Shown here: piece by piece, positions 1-7,409 of the stretch
Numbering within the stretch: the first letter of the stretch is position 1
Layout of the letters: each line of letters begins with the position of its first letter
Source: Bacteroidota bacterium
GTDB lineage: Bacteria; Bacteroidota; Bacteroidia; NS11-12g; UBA955
DNA: 10,046 nucleotides
Assembly (NCBI GenBank): GCA_030836345.1
Contig: JAURQA010000249.1
Span: 1 to 10,046, forward strand
Direction of reading: 5' to 3'
The notes under the pieces: model-generated
What the model was told of the DNA's origin: nothing
What the model saw: only the letters and a program-made list of their open reading frames with translations
The model's database searches: none
Translations under genes and position numbers: made by a program

Positions 1-289
1 CTTGGTCGATAATACCAAAAGCGAGCAAGTCTTTCGTCTGAATTTCCTTTAGAGGTTTTGTTCTTTGTTTTACAAAAAATACTTTTTGAAGCGTCTTATA
101 TTGAACCTTGAGGTTTCTATCTCCTTTCTGATAATAGGAAAAGAGACTCGCATCCGTAGGCACTAGTCGTGGAAAAGAATCGTAGTCCGCGACTTTAATT
201 TTTACATCCTTATTAACTGAATTGGTGCACCCTGACATTAATATTCCCATTACCAAGCTTGCACCAATAATTAAATCATCTATTTTCAA
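1..289 (-). CDS. Putative lipoprotein of unknown function, 3' end cut by window edge
   Basis: An open frame of 96 codons runs on the minus strand from 289 off the left edge. Its first 21 residues form a lipoprotein signal: a short start (LKIDD), a hydrophobic stretch (LIIGASLVMGIL) and a lipobox MSGC, with Cys21 as the expected lipidation site, so the protein should be membrane-anchored. The chosen start is TTG at 289-287, because the first in-frame ATG (Met14) would leave too short a signal. This TTG shares four bases (TTGA) with the stop codon of the upstream secreted-protein gene, which suggests translational coupling. The visible mature part is polar and rich in Lys and Asp, and I recognise no family. 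The lipoprotein call is fairly firm; the exact start is less so and the function is unknown. Confidence 0.6.
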   Translation of the reverse strand, partial: MKIDDLIIGASLVMGILMSGCTNSVNKDVKIKVADYDSFPRLVPTDASLFSYYQKGDRNLKVQYKTLQKVFFVKQRTKPLKEIQTKDLLAFGIIDQ

Positions 290-753
290 TGTCTGCGCGG
301 ATGGTATTGTTTGTAGAATCTTACAAGTGTATTAAATGCAAATTGATAGATTATTGGATAATCTGCATCATCGTAATAACCTCTTATAATTAAATCTTGC
401 GCATGCGCATCTGCCCATCTTTGGCAATCTTCAATCGTGACGCCTGTTGCGGAATTTTGTGCATTTAGTTGCTCTTTTACCGTTGTAACAGCTTCACAAC
501 CACGAGATTTTTTACACTTTCCTTTTCTAGGAATACACTTAGTACCTGCCATACCCACAGAACTGTCTCCCATAGTAACTTGAACAATACAAGCCGCACC
601 TGAATAGGCTCTATCAATCGTTTCAATATTATCAATCGAAGAATTTTGAATAATTTCCATTTGAGAAAAATAACCTGAACTTTTAGGGCTTTTAAATGAG
701 CTTCCAAGAAACAAGAGAGAAGCTAATATTGTAAATATGTATAACTTTTTCAT
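286..753 (-). CDS. Secreted cysteine-containing hypothetical protein (155 aa)
   Basis: I do not recognise this protein. Residues 1-19 look like a Sec signal peptide: MKK, then a hydrophobic core (LYIFTILASLLFLG) and small residues for cleavage. There is no lipobox, so it should be released into the periplasm or exported. The mature part has five cysteines (55, 73, 80, 86, 110). Four are grouped in a basic, glycine-rich middle section (KCIPRKGKCKKSRGC at 72-86), which suggests a disulfide-bonded or metal-binding knot. The C-terminal third (about 106-150) is aromatic-rich and probably helical. There is no T9SS sorting domain. The ATG at 753 sits just after a good promoter candidate, and the stop overlaps the TTG start of the following lipoprotein gene by four bases, so the pair is likely one transcript. 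Coding status is supported by the signal peptide and the coupling. Confidence 0.65.
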   Translation of the reverse strand: MKKLYIFTILASLLFLGSSFKSPKSSGYFSQMEIIQNSSIDNIETIDRAYSGAACIVQVTMGDSSVGMAGTKCIPRKGKCKKSRGCEAVTTVKEQLNAQNSATGVTIEDCQRWADAHAQDLIIRGYYDDADYPIIYQFAFNTLVRFYKQYHPRRH

Positions 754-766
754 AAAATTGGTTTAT

Positions 767-798
767 CAAACTTAATGTATTTTATTTATAAATACAAT
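767..798 (-). promoter_or_regulatory. Candidate Bacteroidetes-type promoter for the secreted-protein/lipoprotein pair
   Basis: Read on the minus strand, ATTG (798-795) is followed after 20 bases by TAAGTTTG (774-767), a full match to the Bacteroidetes -7 consensus TAnnTTTG with the usual distance to the -33 TTG. Transcription would start around 760, giving a very short leader before the ATG at 753. The surrounding 754-888 spacer is strongly AT-rich and separates this gene from the divergent ComM-like gene. On the plus strand I see only one-mismatch -7 candidates (TATATTTA, TAAATTTA) without a -33 partner. Confidence 0.45.
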
Positions 799-888
799 AT
801 AATTTAATTACTTTTTTAAAATGGTATTATATTTACACCACTAATTCAATTCAAAAAATCTAAAATGCCCCCTAAATTTAAATAAGCT

Positions 889-2439
889 ATGACCGTGAAA
901 GTTTACGGAAGCGCTGTTCACGGCGTTGACGCCAAACAAATTATTGTAGAAGTAAACGCTTCTCCCCCCACCGATAACTTTGGAACCTTTATTATTGGCC
1001 TGCCCGATAATGCGGTGCGAGAGAGTATTTTTAGAACCGAAGCAGCTATTAAAAACAGTGGATATACTCCGCCTCGTCAAAAATTAGTGATAAACATGGC
1101 ACCCGCCGATCTGAGGAAAGAGGGAAGCGCCTATGACCTGCCTATTGCCATTGGCATTTTAGCAGCAAGCTACCAAATAAATGGGGATAACCTAAAAGAT
1201 TACCTAATTATGGGTGAATTGAGTCTGGATGGCGGAGTGGCTCCCATGAAGGGCGCATTGCCCATGGCAATACAGGCCAAAAAAGACGGTTTTAAAGGAT
1301 TTATTCTCCCAAAACACAATGCAAAAGAAGCCTCTATTGTTCAAGGATTGGATGTAATTGGAATTGAGAATTTAGAAGATCTAGCCCTCTTTATTCAAGG
1401 GAAAAAAGAGATACCGCCTACTGCCTCAAACCCACGGGAGGAGTTTGCCAATGCATACGATCATTTTACCGTTGATTTTAAAGATGTTCAGGGTCAAGAA
1501 AGCATTAAACGAGCCATGGAAATTGCTGCTGCTGGCGGACATAATGTAATCCTCATTGGGCCTCCAGGGGCAGGCAAAACCATGCTTGCCAAACGGCTGG
1601 GAACCATTTTACCTCCCATGAACTTGCACGAGGCTCTAGAAACCACCAAAATACATTCGGTAGCTGGAAAATTACCCGCAAAAAAAGGCTTGGTATCTCA
1701 GCGGCCTTTCCAATCGCCACATCATACCATAAGCGATGTAGCCCTGGTGGGTGGCGGTCAAAATCCCCAACCCGGCGAAATATCCTTGGCTCACAATGGC
1801 GTATTGTTTTTAGACGAACTGCCTGAGTTTAAACGCAGTGTTTTGGAAGTATTGCGGCAGCCTTTGGAAGACAGGCAAATTGCCATTTCTCGCGCCCGAT
1901 GGTCCGTAGAATATCCCTGCAACTTTATGCTGGTCGCATCTATGAACCCATGCCCTTGCGGGTTTTATAATCATCCAGAAAAAGACTGTATTTGCGCGCC
2001 CGGAATGGTGGATCGCTACCTCAGTAAAATAAGCGGCCCTCTGTTGGATAGAATAGATACTCATATTGAAGTAACCCCCGTTTCCGTTGATGAATTAACT
2101 GCACAAGACAGAAAAGGAGACCCCAGTTCTACCATTAGAGCAAGAGTAGAAAAAGCAAGGATTATTCAGCAGGAACGGTACAGTTCCTCTGCATCGATAT
2201 ACTCCAACGCCAGTTTGCCTAGCAATAAAGTAAAAGAGGTGTGTCAAATATCAAAAGCCGGAGCCACACTCTTAAAAACAGCCATGCAAAAGCTTAATCT
2301 CAGCGCCCGAGCCTACGATCGCATTTTAAAGGTAAGCCGCACGGTAGCCGATTTGGCTGCTAGCTCAGATATTAGAACGGAACACATTGCAGAAGCCATT
2401 CATTACAGAAGCCTAGATAGGGAAAGCTGGGGAGGCTGA
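889..2439 (+). CDS. comM: YifB/ComM family Mg-chelatase-like AAA+ ATPase
   Basis: At 516 residues this is the normal length for the YifB/ComM family, and it is complete. The N-terminal ChlI/Lon-like domain covers about 1-170, including the family signature around NMAPADLRKEGSAYDLP (69-85). The AAA+ module follows at about 192-395. Walker A is GPPGAGKT (224-231), the RPFQSPHHT signature is at 272-280, Walker B is LFLDE (306-310), and sensor-1 Asn is in SMNP (351-354). A four-cysteine insert (Cys355, 357, 367, 369) and an LLDRID arginine segment (385-390) follow. The C-terminal Mg_chelatase_C helical domain spans about 400-512. ComM of Vibrio cholerae is a hexameric branch-migration helicase that helps integrate incoming DNA during natural transformation; family members are widespread and most are untested. 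The role here is inferred from family, with no competence gene nearby. It diverges from the secreted-protein gene and appears to be a single-gene unit. Confidence 0.95.
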   Translation: MTVKVYGSAVHGVDAKQIIVEVNASPPTDNFGTFIIGLPDNAVRESIFRTEAAIKNSGYTPPRQKLVINMAPADLRKEGSAYDLPIAIGILAASYQINGDNLKDYLIMGELSLDGGVAPMKGALPMAIQAKKDGFKGFILPKHNAKEASIVQGLDVIGIENLEDLALFIQGKKEIPPTASNPREEFANAYDHFTVDFKDVQGQESIKRAMEIAAAGGHNVILIGPPGAGKTMLAKRLGTILPPMNLHEALETTKIHSVAGKLPAKKGLVSQRPFQSPHHTISDVALVGGGQNPQPGEISLAHNGVLFLDELPEFKRSVLEVLRQPLEDRQIAISRARWSVEYPCNFMLVASMNPCPCGFYNHPEKDCICAPGMVDRYLSKISGPLLDRIDTHIEVTPVSVDELTAQDRKGDPSSTIRARVEKARIIQQERYSSSASIYSNASLPSNKVKEVCQISKAGATLLKTAMQKLNLSARAYDRILKVSRTVADLAASSDIRTEHIAEAIHYRSLDRESWGG

Positions 2440-2783
2440 TTTCTTTGCCCACACTATAGCCGTTCGGGGCTTAATTTTAGACAACCTTTTTACATGATGG
2501 ATATCTTTTCTCAAGGGTACTGAAAATTATATTCTACTGATATTAGTCAAATTTATTTATTGTGATATGCTGCAATTGTCCTGAAAAAGACATGTGTTAT
2601 CCTAAGCAATTGGTTACAAACCCTCTAGGAAGCTATAATCGCAGTAGAAAATTCATTGCGGAAACCTCAAATTGAAATAAACCATATGAAAGGGCAGCGA
2701 TGTCCTCGAGAAGATCTTCAGTAAAAAGGCAAACCCTCACTTTTAAAAACTGCTTGAGTATAAAATTAAGAGAAAAATAAACC
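2440..2783 (+). other. Intergenic region without a convincing gene (344 bases)
   Basis: I find no open frame with coding character here. The longest plus-strand ATG frame is 27 codons (2592-2675) with no recognisable product, and a minus-strand frame from 2839 only shadows the patatin gene. The string AAATAAACCAT occurs twice, at 2675-2685 and just before the patatin ATG. No TAnnTTTG promoter match is evident. TTGGTT-N18-TATAAT (2610-2639) resembles an E. coli sigma-70 promoter, but Bacteroidetes generally do not use that consensus. The region presumably holds the comM 3' end and the patatin 5' leader. Confidence 0.5.
2458..2479 (+). terminator. Weak candidate terminator after comM
   Basis: AGCC (2458-2461) and GGCT (2468-2471) form a four-pair stem around a six-base loop, followed by the T-rich TAATTTTA, 19 bases after the comM stop. 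The stem is short and the T tract interrupted, so this is only a tentative call. Confidence 0.25.
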
Positions 2784-3644
2784 ATGGGCTTAAAAATAGT
2801 ATCGATGAGTGGCGCAGCCACCAAAATAGTGGCACACATTGCCCATTGTCAAAACCTAAGAGACAGCGGGTATAAACCAGATATATTTGCTGGTGTGAGC
2901 TCTGGAATAATAACAAGTATAGCATGGGCTTTTAATAAGTTAGATGAAGCAGAATATCTTGCCAAAAGCCTTGAATATTCCGATATTTTTGGTGTTGTAC
3001 CCGTAAATAAAAAAGGCAAAATATCGGCAATAGCATACTTGAGGGGTTTAACAATGGGTAGCTTTGGAACCTGCAAAGGCTTAGAAAACACCATACGAAC
3101 GTTTCTTCCCGTAGACCGATGGGAGGATTTCAAGCATCAAAAAGAAAAAGAGTTGTATTGCGGTGTTTACAATATTACAAAACGCAGGTTTGAGTTAATA
3201 AATATGAAGAAGTTAACCTATGAACTGTTCCTTAAATACACTGTGGCATCTTCTGCCATTCCTATTTACTGCGAGCCGGTTAAAATTGGGGATGATTATT
3301 TTTGGGATGGAGGGGTCCAAGAGCACAACGCCTCTGCATATGTGATTGATAAGCATAAAGACGAGATTTCTGAATTGGTTTCGATTTACAGCAGGCCAGA
3401 AGATAAAGCCCAAAGGCCCGATTGGGCATATAATGGCAAAAGTATCGGTCGAAATTTATCAGTAGTGATCGACGCCATGCAAGATGCCATCAGCTATTCT
3501 AATCAAGAAGAAGAGCTTGTAGTGTGTGATTTAGAGCAAATTCAATTAACACAACTATTTGCACCCCGCATAATGCGTGGGGTCTATGATATAAATAGAA
3601 CACGTTTATTACAACTGTATGATGCGATAAGAAAACCTACTTAA
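2784..3644 (+). CDS. Patatin-like phospholipase family protein
   Basis: This 286-residue protein has the patatin serine-hydrolase layout. The nucleophile elbow is GVSSG (37-41), so Ser39 is the likely catalytic serine. The ASxAxP-type motif is ASSAIP (155-160), and the catalytic aspartate lies in WDGGVQEHN (Asp175), giving the Ser-Asp dyad of the family. Family members usually hydrolyse acyl esters of phospholipids or galactolipids. There is no signal peptide or transmembrane segment, so it should act in the cytosol or on the inner face of the membrane. The oxyanion loop is unusual: where most patatins have GGGxRG, it reads SGAATKI (9-15). The ATG at 2784 is fixed by an in-frame TAA three bases upstream. 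The gene stands alone between non-coding stretches of 344 and 196 bases, with no CD-NTase, Toll/TIR or other defence partner. Family assignment is firm; substrate and role are unknown. Confidence 0.88.
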   Translation: MGLKIVSMSGAATKIVAHIAHCQNLRDSGYKPDIFAGVSSGIITSIAWAFNKLDEAEYLAKSLEYSDIFGVVPVNKKGKISAIAYLRGLTMGSFGTCKGLENTIRTFLPVDRWEDFKHQKEKELYCGVYNITKRRFELINMKKLTYELFLKYTVASSAIPIYCEPVKIGDDYFWDGGVQEHNASAYVIDKHKDEISELVSIYSRPEDKAQRPDWAYNGKSIGRNLSVVIDAMQDAISYSNQEEELVVCDLEQIQLTQLFAPRIMRGVYDINRTRLLQLYDAIRKPT

Positions 3645-3721
3645 TCAAAAAAAGAAAGGGTAACTTAAATGAATTGGCCTTTCATAGGGTGAAGCACCAA
3701 GCGAGAGGCAAATAAAACTAA

Positions 3722-3752
3722 TTGCTTCCTATGGCTTTTTTTCATACTTTCG
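3722..3752 (+). promoter_or_regulatory. Candidate promoter for the esterase gene
   Basis: TTG (3722-3724) is followed after 20 bases by TACTTTCG (3745-3752), one mismatch from the Bacteroidetes -7 consensus TAnnTTTG at the usual spacing. This would give a leader of roughly 80 bases before the ATG at 3841. It lies in the spacer between the patatin and esterase genes, as expected if the two are transcribed separately. Confidence 0.3.
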
Positions 3753-3840
3753 AAATATCAAAACATCTCCAAATCTCACATTTCAAAGACCAAATATTTT
3801 CTGGTTCTATGCGCATGGTTTTAATTTGATAAAGCCTCCG

Positions 3841-6780
3841 ATGAATCAACTATTCAGGCTAACAATTTTAATACTACTTCTCTGTTCGGTTTCTCTAAAG
3901 GGTCAAATTAGCTTTACACAGGTGCCAAAGGAAGGTACTTTTTTGGCAAGAGATCTAAATAAAAATACGGCTCGGTATGATATCGAAGGCATCGTTACTG
4001 ATCCTGCCTACACTACCATCACCTTTGAGGTTTACAGAAATAATTACTTAGAGCGAACCTATCGCATGAACTTACAATTTCTTAATGGAAGAGCACAATT
4101 TAAACGACCCATTACATTAACAGCCGGCAAGTTTACCTATAGCATCAAATACATTTTAAAAGGTAGCACTGATTATAGCCAACAAATAAACAACCTCATG
4201 GTAGGCGATGTATATCTTATTCAGGGACAAAGCAATTCCGTCGCCAATAACTTTTCAGGTGCTGGAATTCATTCCGATGCATTTAAAGATAAATATATAC
4301 GAAGTTTTGGCAACAGCAGCACAAATAAAAACACCTGTTTTGCCGATAGCTTTTGGCATCAAGCCATCGGAGACGCGGCCCACCGATCTGGAAGTGTGGG
4401 TCAATGGGGCTTAGTAATGGCCCGGTCTCTCTTAGATTCCTTTGGCATTCCCATTTGCATATTAAATGGAGGCGTGGGCGGTACACGCAGTGATTTGCAC
4501 CAACGTGATCCTACTAATCCCGAAAACCTCAATACTATTTATGGCCGATTACTCAGTCGAGTTAGAAGGGCTCAATTAACAGATAAAGTTAGGGGTATCT
4601 TCTTCTATCAAGGAGAAAGTGACCGATCATTCGCCATAAAACACGACACCAATATCAGGAACCTTCATAGGTTTTGGTCCGAGGATTTTCCCAACTTCGA
4701 AAAATTATTTATAGTGCAAGTGCGCAACGGATGTGGAAATCCCAGCATGCAATTGCGCGAGTTTCAAAGGCAATTCGAATTTAGCTTACCAAACTGTCAA
4801 ACCATTAGCAGCAATGGCTTAAACGGACATGATGGGTGTCATTTTAAATTTGAAAAAGGATATAAGGAATTGGGGCTTCAAATAGCAGCTCTCGCTGCAA
4901 GAGACTTTTATAATAGCACGCATCGTACAAATATTGACCCTCCAAACCTTCAGGATTGCTTTTATAGCGATGCCTCTAAAAAAGAAATAACGCTCCGCCT
5001 TACACATCCCCAAGATATGGTGTTTACAGATCCCGGCTTTTATAGGTTATTTAAGATTGAAGGAGACCCCTCTGTTGAGATCACTCAGGGGGAAATTAAA
5101 AACAATGCCATTGTTCTCACGCTGAACAAGAGCAGCTGCTCCATTACAGGATTATCCTATGATGGTTTGAGTAGAGTGCAACCTTGGGTAAAAAACAAAA
5201 TTGGCACAGCTCTCATTAGTTTTTACAATCAAGCCATAAAATATCATAAGGTATTAAACGAATATTCTGGGTGTAAGAACAGTTCCATCTTTATAGGTGA
5301 AGATTCCATAGCGGGCTCTCAATATAGCTGGACTCGTTTATTAACCAAAGACACCTTTTCTACATCAAAAATTTCCATCAAGGGGAAAGAGCGAGAGCTT
5401 TTTTCACTAATCATTAAATACTCCAAAAGCAGTTGTAAGGAGAATGATACCCTAAGGGTAAAACTTATTCCTGATGAGGTTCAAATTCCTAAGCTGGGTA
5501 ATGACACCAGCCTTTGTTTTGGAGATACATTCAAAACCAATATAAATAGCATTCAATTCCCCATTTGTTTCTGGAACTACCGTTCAGAATTTATTAAAGG
5601 TCATCGTTTTGAAGCCTCACGCTCAGGAGAGGCCATACTCAACGTTCAGAGCAAAGCAGGGTGTGCCTATAAAGACACCTTAAATATCCTTTTTTATAAA
5701 GCAAAGGTTAAACTCCCCGAAGACTTTGCTATTTGCTCTGGAGCCGATACTTTACTCAAAACACCTAGATCCTATTCCGCTTATACCTGGAATGGAACTT
5801 CTGCTGGTAGAAGCTATACAATGCCAGCTGGTGAACTAATACTAACTGTTGAAGATAGCTTTGGTTGCATTGCATCTGATACGCTAACAATAACAGAGCA
5901 CCCCCCAATAGCGCTTCCTAAATTAAAGCCTATCCCATGTGAGAACTCTTTTGTAACCCTTCCAAAGCCAACTGGTTTTAGCCGCTGGACATATAATTCT
6001 CAGGTTATTATCGATGGGTTAAATGTGTATTCAAATAAAAACTATCCCATTGGGCTTATTGACTCCTTTGGCTGTTCGTACACCGATACCATCAGAACTA
6101 GTGAGTATCCTGAGCCAAAATATTCATTGGGAAAGGACACTGGGTTTTGTAAAAACGATACTCTTCAGCTCCTCCTTCCGCCCAACATGGAAGAATACAC
6201 GGTCAATGGGAAAAAACAAAACGGAAATGCCTTGACTATATTTCAAGCAGGCTCATATTATACTTCGGTAACCAACAGCAATGGATGTTCGTCTTCGGAC
6301 AGCTTATTCATAGAAGAATATGAGCAACCTAGCCTCAATCACTTTAGAGATACCCTCGTATGCGCAAAGGAACCTATCGTCTATAAGCTAGAGCCCAATC
6401 TAAACTATTTTATCAATTCAGAGTTAGTCAGTAATGATTATATTTTTAAGGATAGTGGCATATATGTTATTGACGCCCTCAATACCAATGGATGCCTTCA
6501 GTCTAAAACGATACGAATAGAATACAAGCCTTGTATAAATACTACTCATTCCTTACAAACTAACCCTATTTTAATTTTTCCAAACCCCAGCAAAGGCGCA
6601 ATTAACATTCATGCTACCTTAAACCAAAACAAACCCATCTCGCTATTTGATATTAATGGTCGTAAGGTATACCAATCTACGTTTATTGGGAAAAGTCATT
6701 CCATCGAAGCCCATCGTTTTAGGAAAGGCATGTATGTATTAAAAATAAAAGCGGAATGCTTTAAAGTCTTGCTGTTGTAG
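3841..6780 (+). CDS. Secreted SGNH/sialate O-acetylesterase-like protein with Ig-like repeats and T9SS type A sorting domain
   Basis: From the ATG at 3841 the product has 979 residues. I prefer this to an in-frame TTG at 3826 because it gives a compact signal peptide (MNQLFRLTILILLL..., cleavage near KG-Q at 21-22). A beta-rich N-terminal domain leads into an SGNH esterase of the SASA type. Its motifs are GDVYLIQGQSNS (122-133, nucleophile Ser131), GGVGGT (210-215), YQGESD (256-261) and DGCH (331-334, catalytic Asp331 and His334). All catalytic motifs are intact. A further beta domain (about 360-470) is followed by about six cysteine-paired Ig-like repeats (473-894) and a sorting domain (909-979) with IFPNPSKG, LFDINGRKVY and KGMYVLKI. 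Such enzymes deacetylate sugars such as sialic acids or acetylated plant polysaccharides; the substrate here is unknown. Export should be by Sec and then the T9SS, ending on the cell surface or outside. No glycoside hydrolase lies alongside. Confidence 0.88.
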   Translation: MNQLFRLTILILLLCSVSLKGQISFTQVPKEGTFLARDLNKNTARYDIEGIVTDPAYTTITFEVYRNNYLERTYRMNLQFLNGRAQFKRPITLTAGKFTYSIKYILKGSTDYSQQINNLMVGDVYLIQGQSNSVANNFSGAGIHSDAFKDKYIRSFGNSSTNKNTCFADSFWHQAIGDAAHRSGSVGQWGLVMARSLLDSFGIPICILNGGVGGTRSDLHQRDPTNPENLNTIYGRLLSRVRRAQLTDKVRGIFFYQGESDRSFAIKHDTNIRNLHRFWSEDFPNFEKLFIVQVRNGCGNPSMQLREFQRQFEFSLPNCQTISSNGLNGHDGCHFKFEKGYKELGLQIAALAARDFYNSTHRTNIDPPNLQDCFYSDASKKEITLRLTHPQDMVFTDPGFYRLFKIEGDPSVEITQGEIKNNAIVLTLNKSSCSITGLSYDGLSRVQPWVKNKIGTALISFYNQAIKYHKVLNEYSGCKNSSIFIGEDSIAGSQYSWTRLLTKDTFSTSKISIKGKERELFSLIIKYSKSSCKENDTLRVKLIPDEVQIPKLGNDTSLCFGDTFKTNINSIQFPICFWNYRSEFIKGHRFEASRSGEAILNVQSKAGCAYKDTLNILFYKAKVKLPEDFAICSGADTLLKTPRSYSAYTWNGTSAGRSYTMPAGELILTVEDSFGCIASDTLTITEHPPIALPKLKPIPCENSFVTLPKPTGFSRWTYNSQVIIDGLNVYSNKNYPIGLIDSFGCSYTDTIRTSEYPEPKYSLGKDTGFCKNDTLQLLLPPNMEEYTVNGKKQNGNALTIFQAGSYYTSVTNSNGCSSSDSLFIEEYEQPSLNHFRDTLVCAKEPIVYKLEPNLNYFINSELVSNDYIFKDSGIYVIDALNTNGCLQSKTIRIEYKPCINTTHSLQTNPILIFPNPSKGAINIHATLNQNKPISLFDINGRKVYQSTFIGKSHSIEAHRFRKGMYVLKIKAECFKVLLL
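5257..6522 (+). repeat. About six degenerate Ig-like protein repeats within the esterase
   Basis: The stretch encodes tandem units of about 60-75 residues. Each has a first cysteine, a second 44-54 residues later (GC in all but the first unit), and then a D-T/S-L/I strand. Numbered from the ATG at 3841, the pairs are 478/532, 559/608, 632/676, 700/745, 770/816 and 841/885. The sequences after the second Cys include CKENDTL, CAYKDTL, CIASDTL, CSYTDTI, CSSSDSL and CLQSKTI. The first unit is the most divergent. This is the Ig/PKD-like pattern common in Bacteroidetes adhesins and T9SS cargo, and the cysteines probably form one disulfide per unit. DNA-level identity is low, so the units are old duplications. 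Confidence 0.7.
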
Positions 6781-6854
6781 TGATTTCAGTTATCGCAAAG
6801 TACTATCCTTAGTCCAGAGGAATCAATAGACTTGTTGACTTTTTAATTAAGGCT

Positions 6855-6892
6855 AATAAACAACGTCTTTATTGTTCATCAAATCAATGAAC
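6855..6892. terminator. Weak candidate bidirectional terminator between convergent genes
   Basis: Two short inverted repeats lie between the ends of the esterase gene and the convergent minus-strand cluster. They are AATAAA/TTTATT (6855-6860 and 6868-6873) and GTTCAT/ATGAAC (6874-6879 and 6887-6892), each with a seven-base loop. The stems are AT-rich and lack a clear T tract, so function is doubtful beyond the expectation that convergent genes need termination here. Confidence 0.22.
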
Positions 6893-6899
6893 CTTATAA

Positions 6900-7409
6900 T
6901 TACAAAACACCTAAACCTTCAAAAAAATCATAGAATGTTGTGAAATCTTTTTCTCCTGCTTCTTGATCTGGTTTGGCTTCAAAACAAGTCATGCTAAATT
7001 GCTTAATGTCCGCATCTAAAACATCATCTGCAACTAAATTTAGTAAAGGAAGTATATTTTCTGGGCTTTTTCCGTGAATTAGATGTGTTAAGCCCGAATC
7101 CCCTTCAGTAAGGATGTATTCTATGTTTTGTAGCCTTCCTTCTAGCGCTTCTTTTTGAACGGAATTGCATTCTATTGCCTCTACCTGTAAGGCATTGCAA
7201 TAGGTCATTACCTGTTCCAAATCTAACTCTTTAGCCAGTTCCAAGGTCAATTTTGGCCCAGAACACCAGTTGTAAATTTCCATAATCTGTGGAATACCTA
7301 AATCGGTTGACTTGCCCACAGAGAAACCCATCCATTCCGCCATTACTGAGGCGGCAAAACGCGCATCGGCTAAATCCCTAATGGCATTAAATTTAATCCT
7401 GTAATCCAT
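6900..7409 (-). CDS. Degenerate TrpF-like (phosphoribosylanthranilate isomerase-like) barrel protein
   Basis: The preferred start is the ATG at 7409, giving 169 residues. A start at 7487 would overlap the upstream gene by 95 bases and add a basic stretch unlike the family, whereas 7409 overlaps by 17. Residues 3-30 (YRIKFNAIRDLADARFAAS, then AEWMGFSVG) follow the N-terminal pattern of TrpF, where the motif is typically IKxCGIT(N/D)xEDA. NALQVEA (about 71-77) resembles the TrpF NAVQLHG strand, and GEKDFTTFYDFFE near the C-terminus resembles its last helix. The catalytic cysteine is replaced by Asn8 and the following glycine by Ala9. The protein is also about 35 residues shorter than a usual TrpF (about 205). 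I therefore infer that it does not isomerise phosphoribosylanthranilate, and no other trp gene is nearby. It is the last gene of an overlapping three-gene unit. Its role is unknown. Confidence 0.7.
   Translation of the reverse strand: MDYRIKFNAIRDLADARFAASVMAEWMGFSVGKSTDLGIPQIMEIYNWCSGPKLTLELAKELDLEQVMTYCNALQVEAIECNSVQKEALEGRLQNIEYILTEGDSGLTHLIHGKSPENILPLLNLVADDVLDADIKQFSMTCFEAKPDQEAGEKDFTTFYDFFEGLGVL

Noticed and set aside
889..2439. ComM-like gene as magnesium chelatase subunit ChlI
   Set aside because: The N-terminal Lon-like domain, four-cysteine insert and 516-residue length fit YifB/ComM, and no ChlD/ChlH or tetrapyrrole gene is present.
2610..2639. TTGGTT-N18-TATAAT as a promoter
   Set aside because: It resembles the E. 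coli sigma-70 consensus, which is not the housekeeping promoter form in Bacteroidetes; likely chance in AT-rich DNA.
2633..2925. Minus-strand frames over the patatin start, one with a hydrophobic translation
   Set aside because: They lie antisense to the well-supported patatin gene, have no family resemblance, and their hydrophobicity follows from the AT-rich complementary strand.
2784..3644. Patatin as part of a CBASS-like (CapV) defence system
   Set aside because: No CD-NTase, Cap2/Cap3 or other sensor gene flanks it; the neighbours are a ComM-like ATPase and a T9SS esterase.
3705..3742. GAGGCAA/TTGCTTC hairpin followed by a T7 tract as a patatin terminator
   Set aside because: The stem has a G-U pair and a 10-base loop, and the T tract starts eight bases after it; it also overlaps the candidate esterase promoter.
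3826..3840. TTG start for the esterase at 3826
   Set aside because: The ATG at 3841 gives a more typical signal peptide; the TTG would add only MIKPP before it. It cannot be fully excluded.
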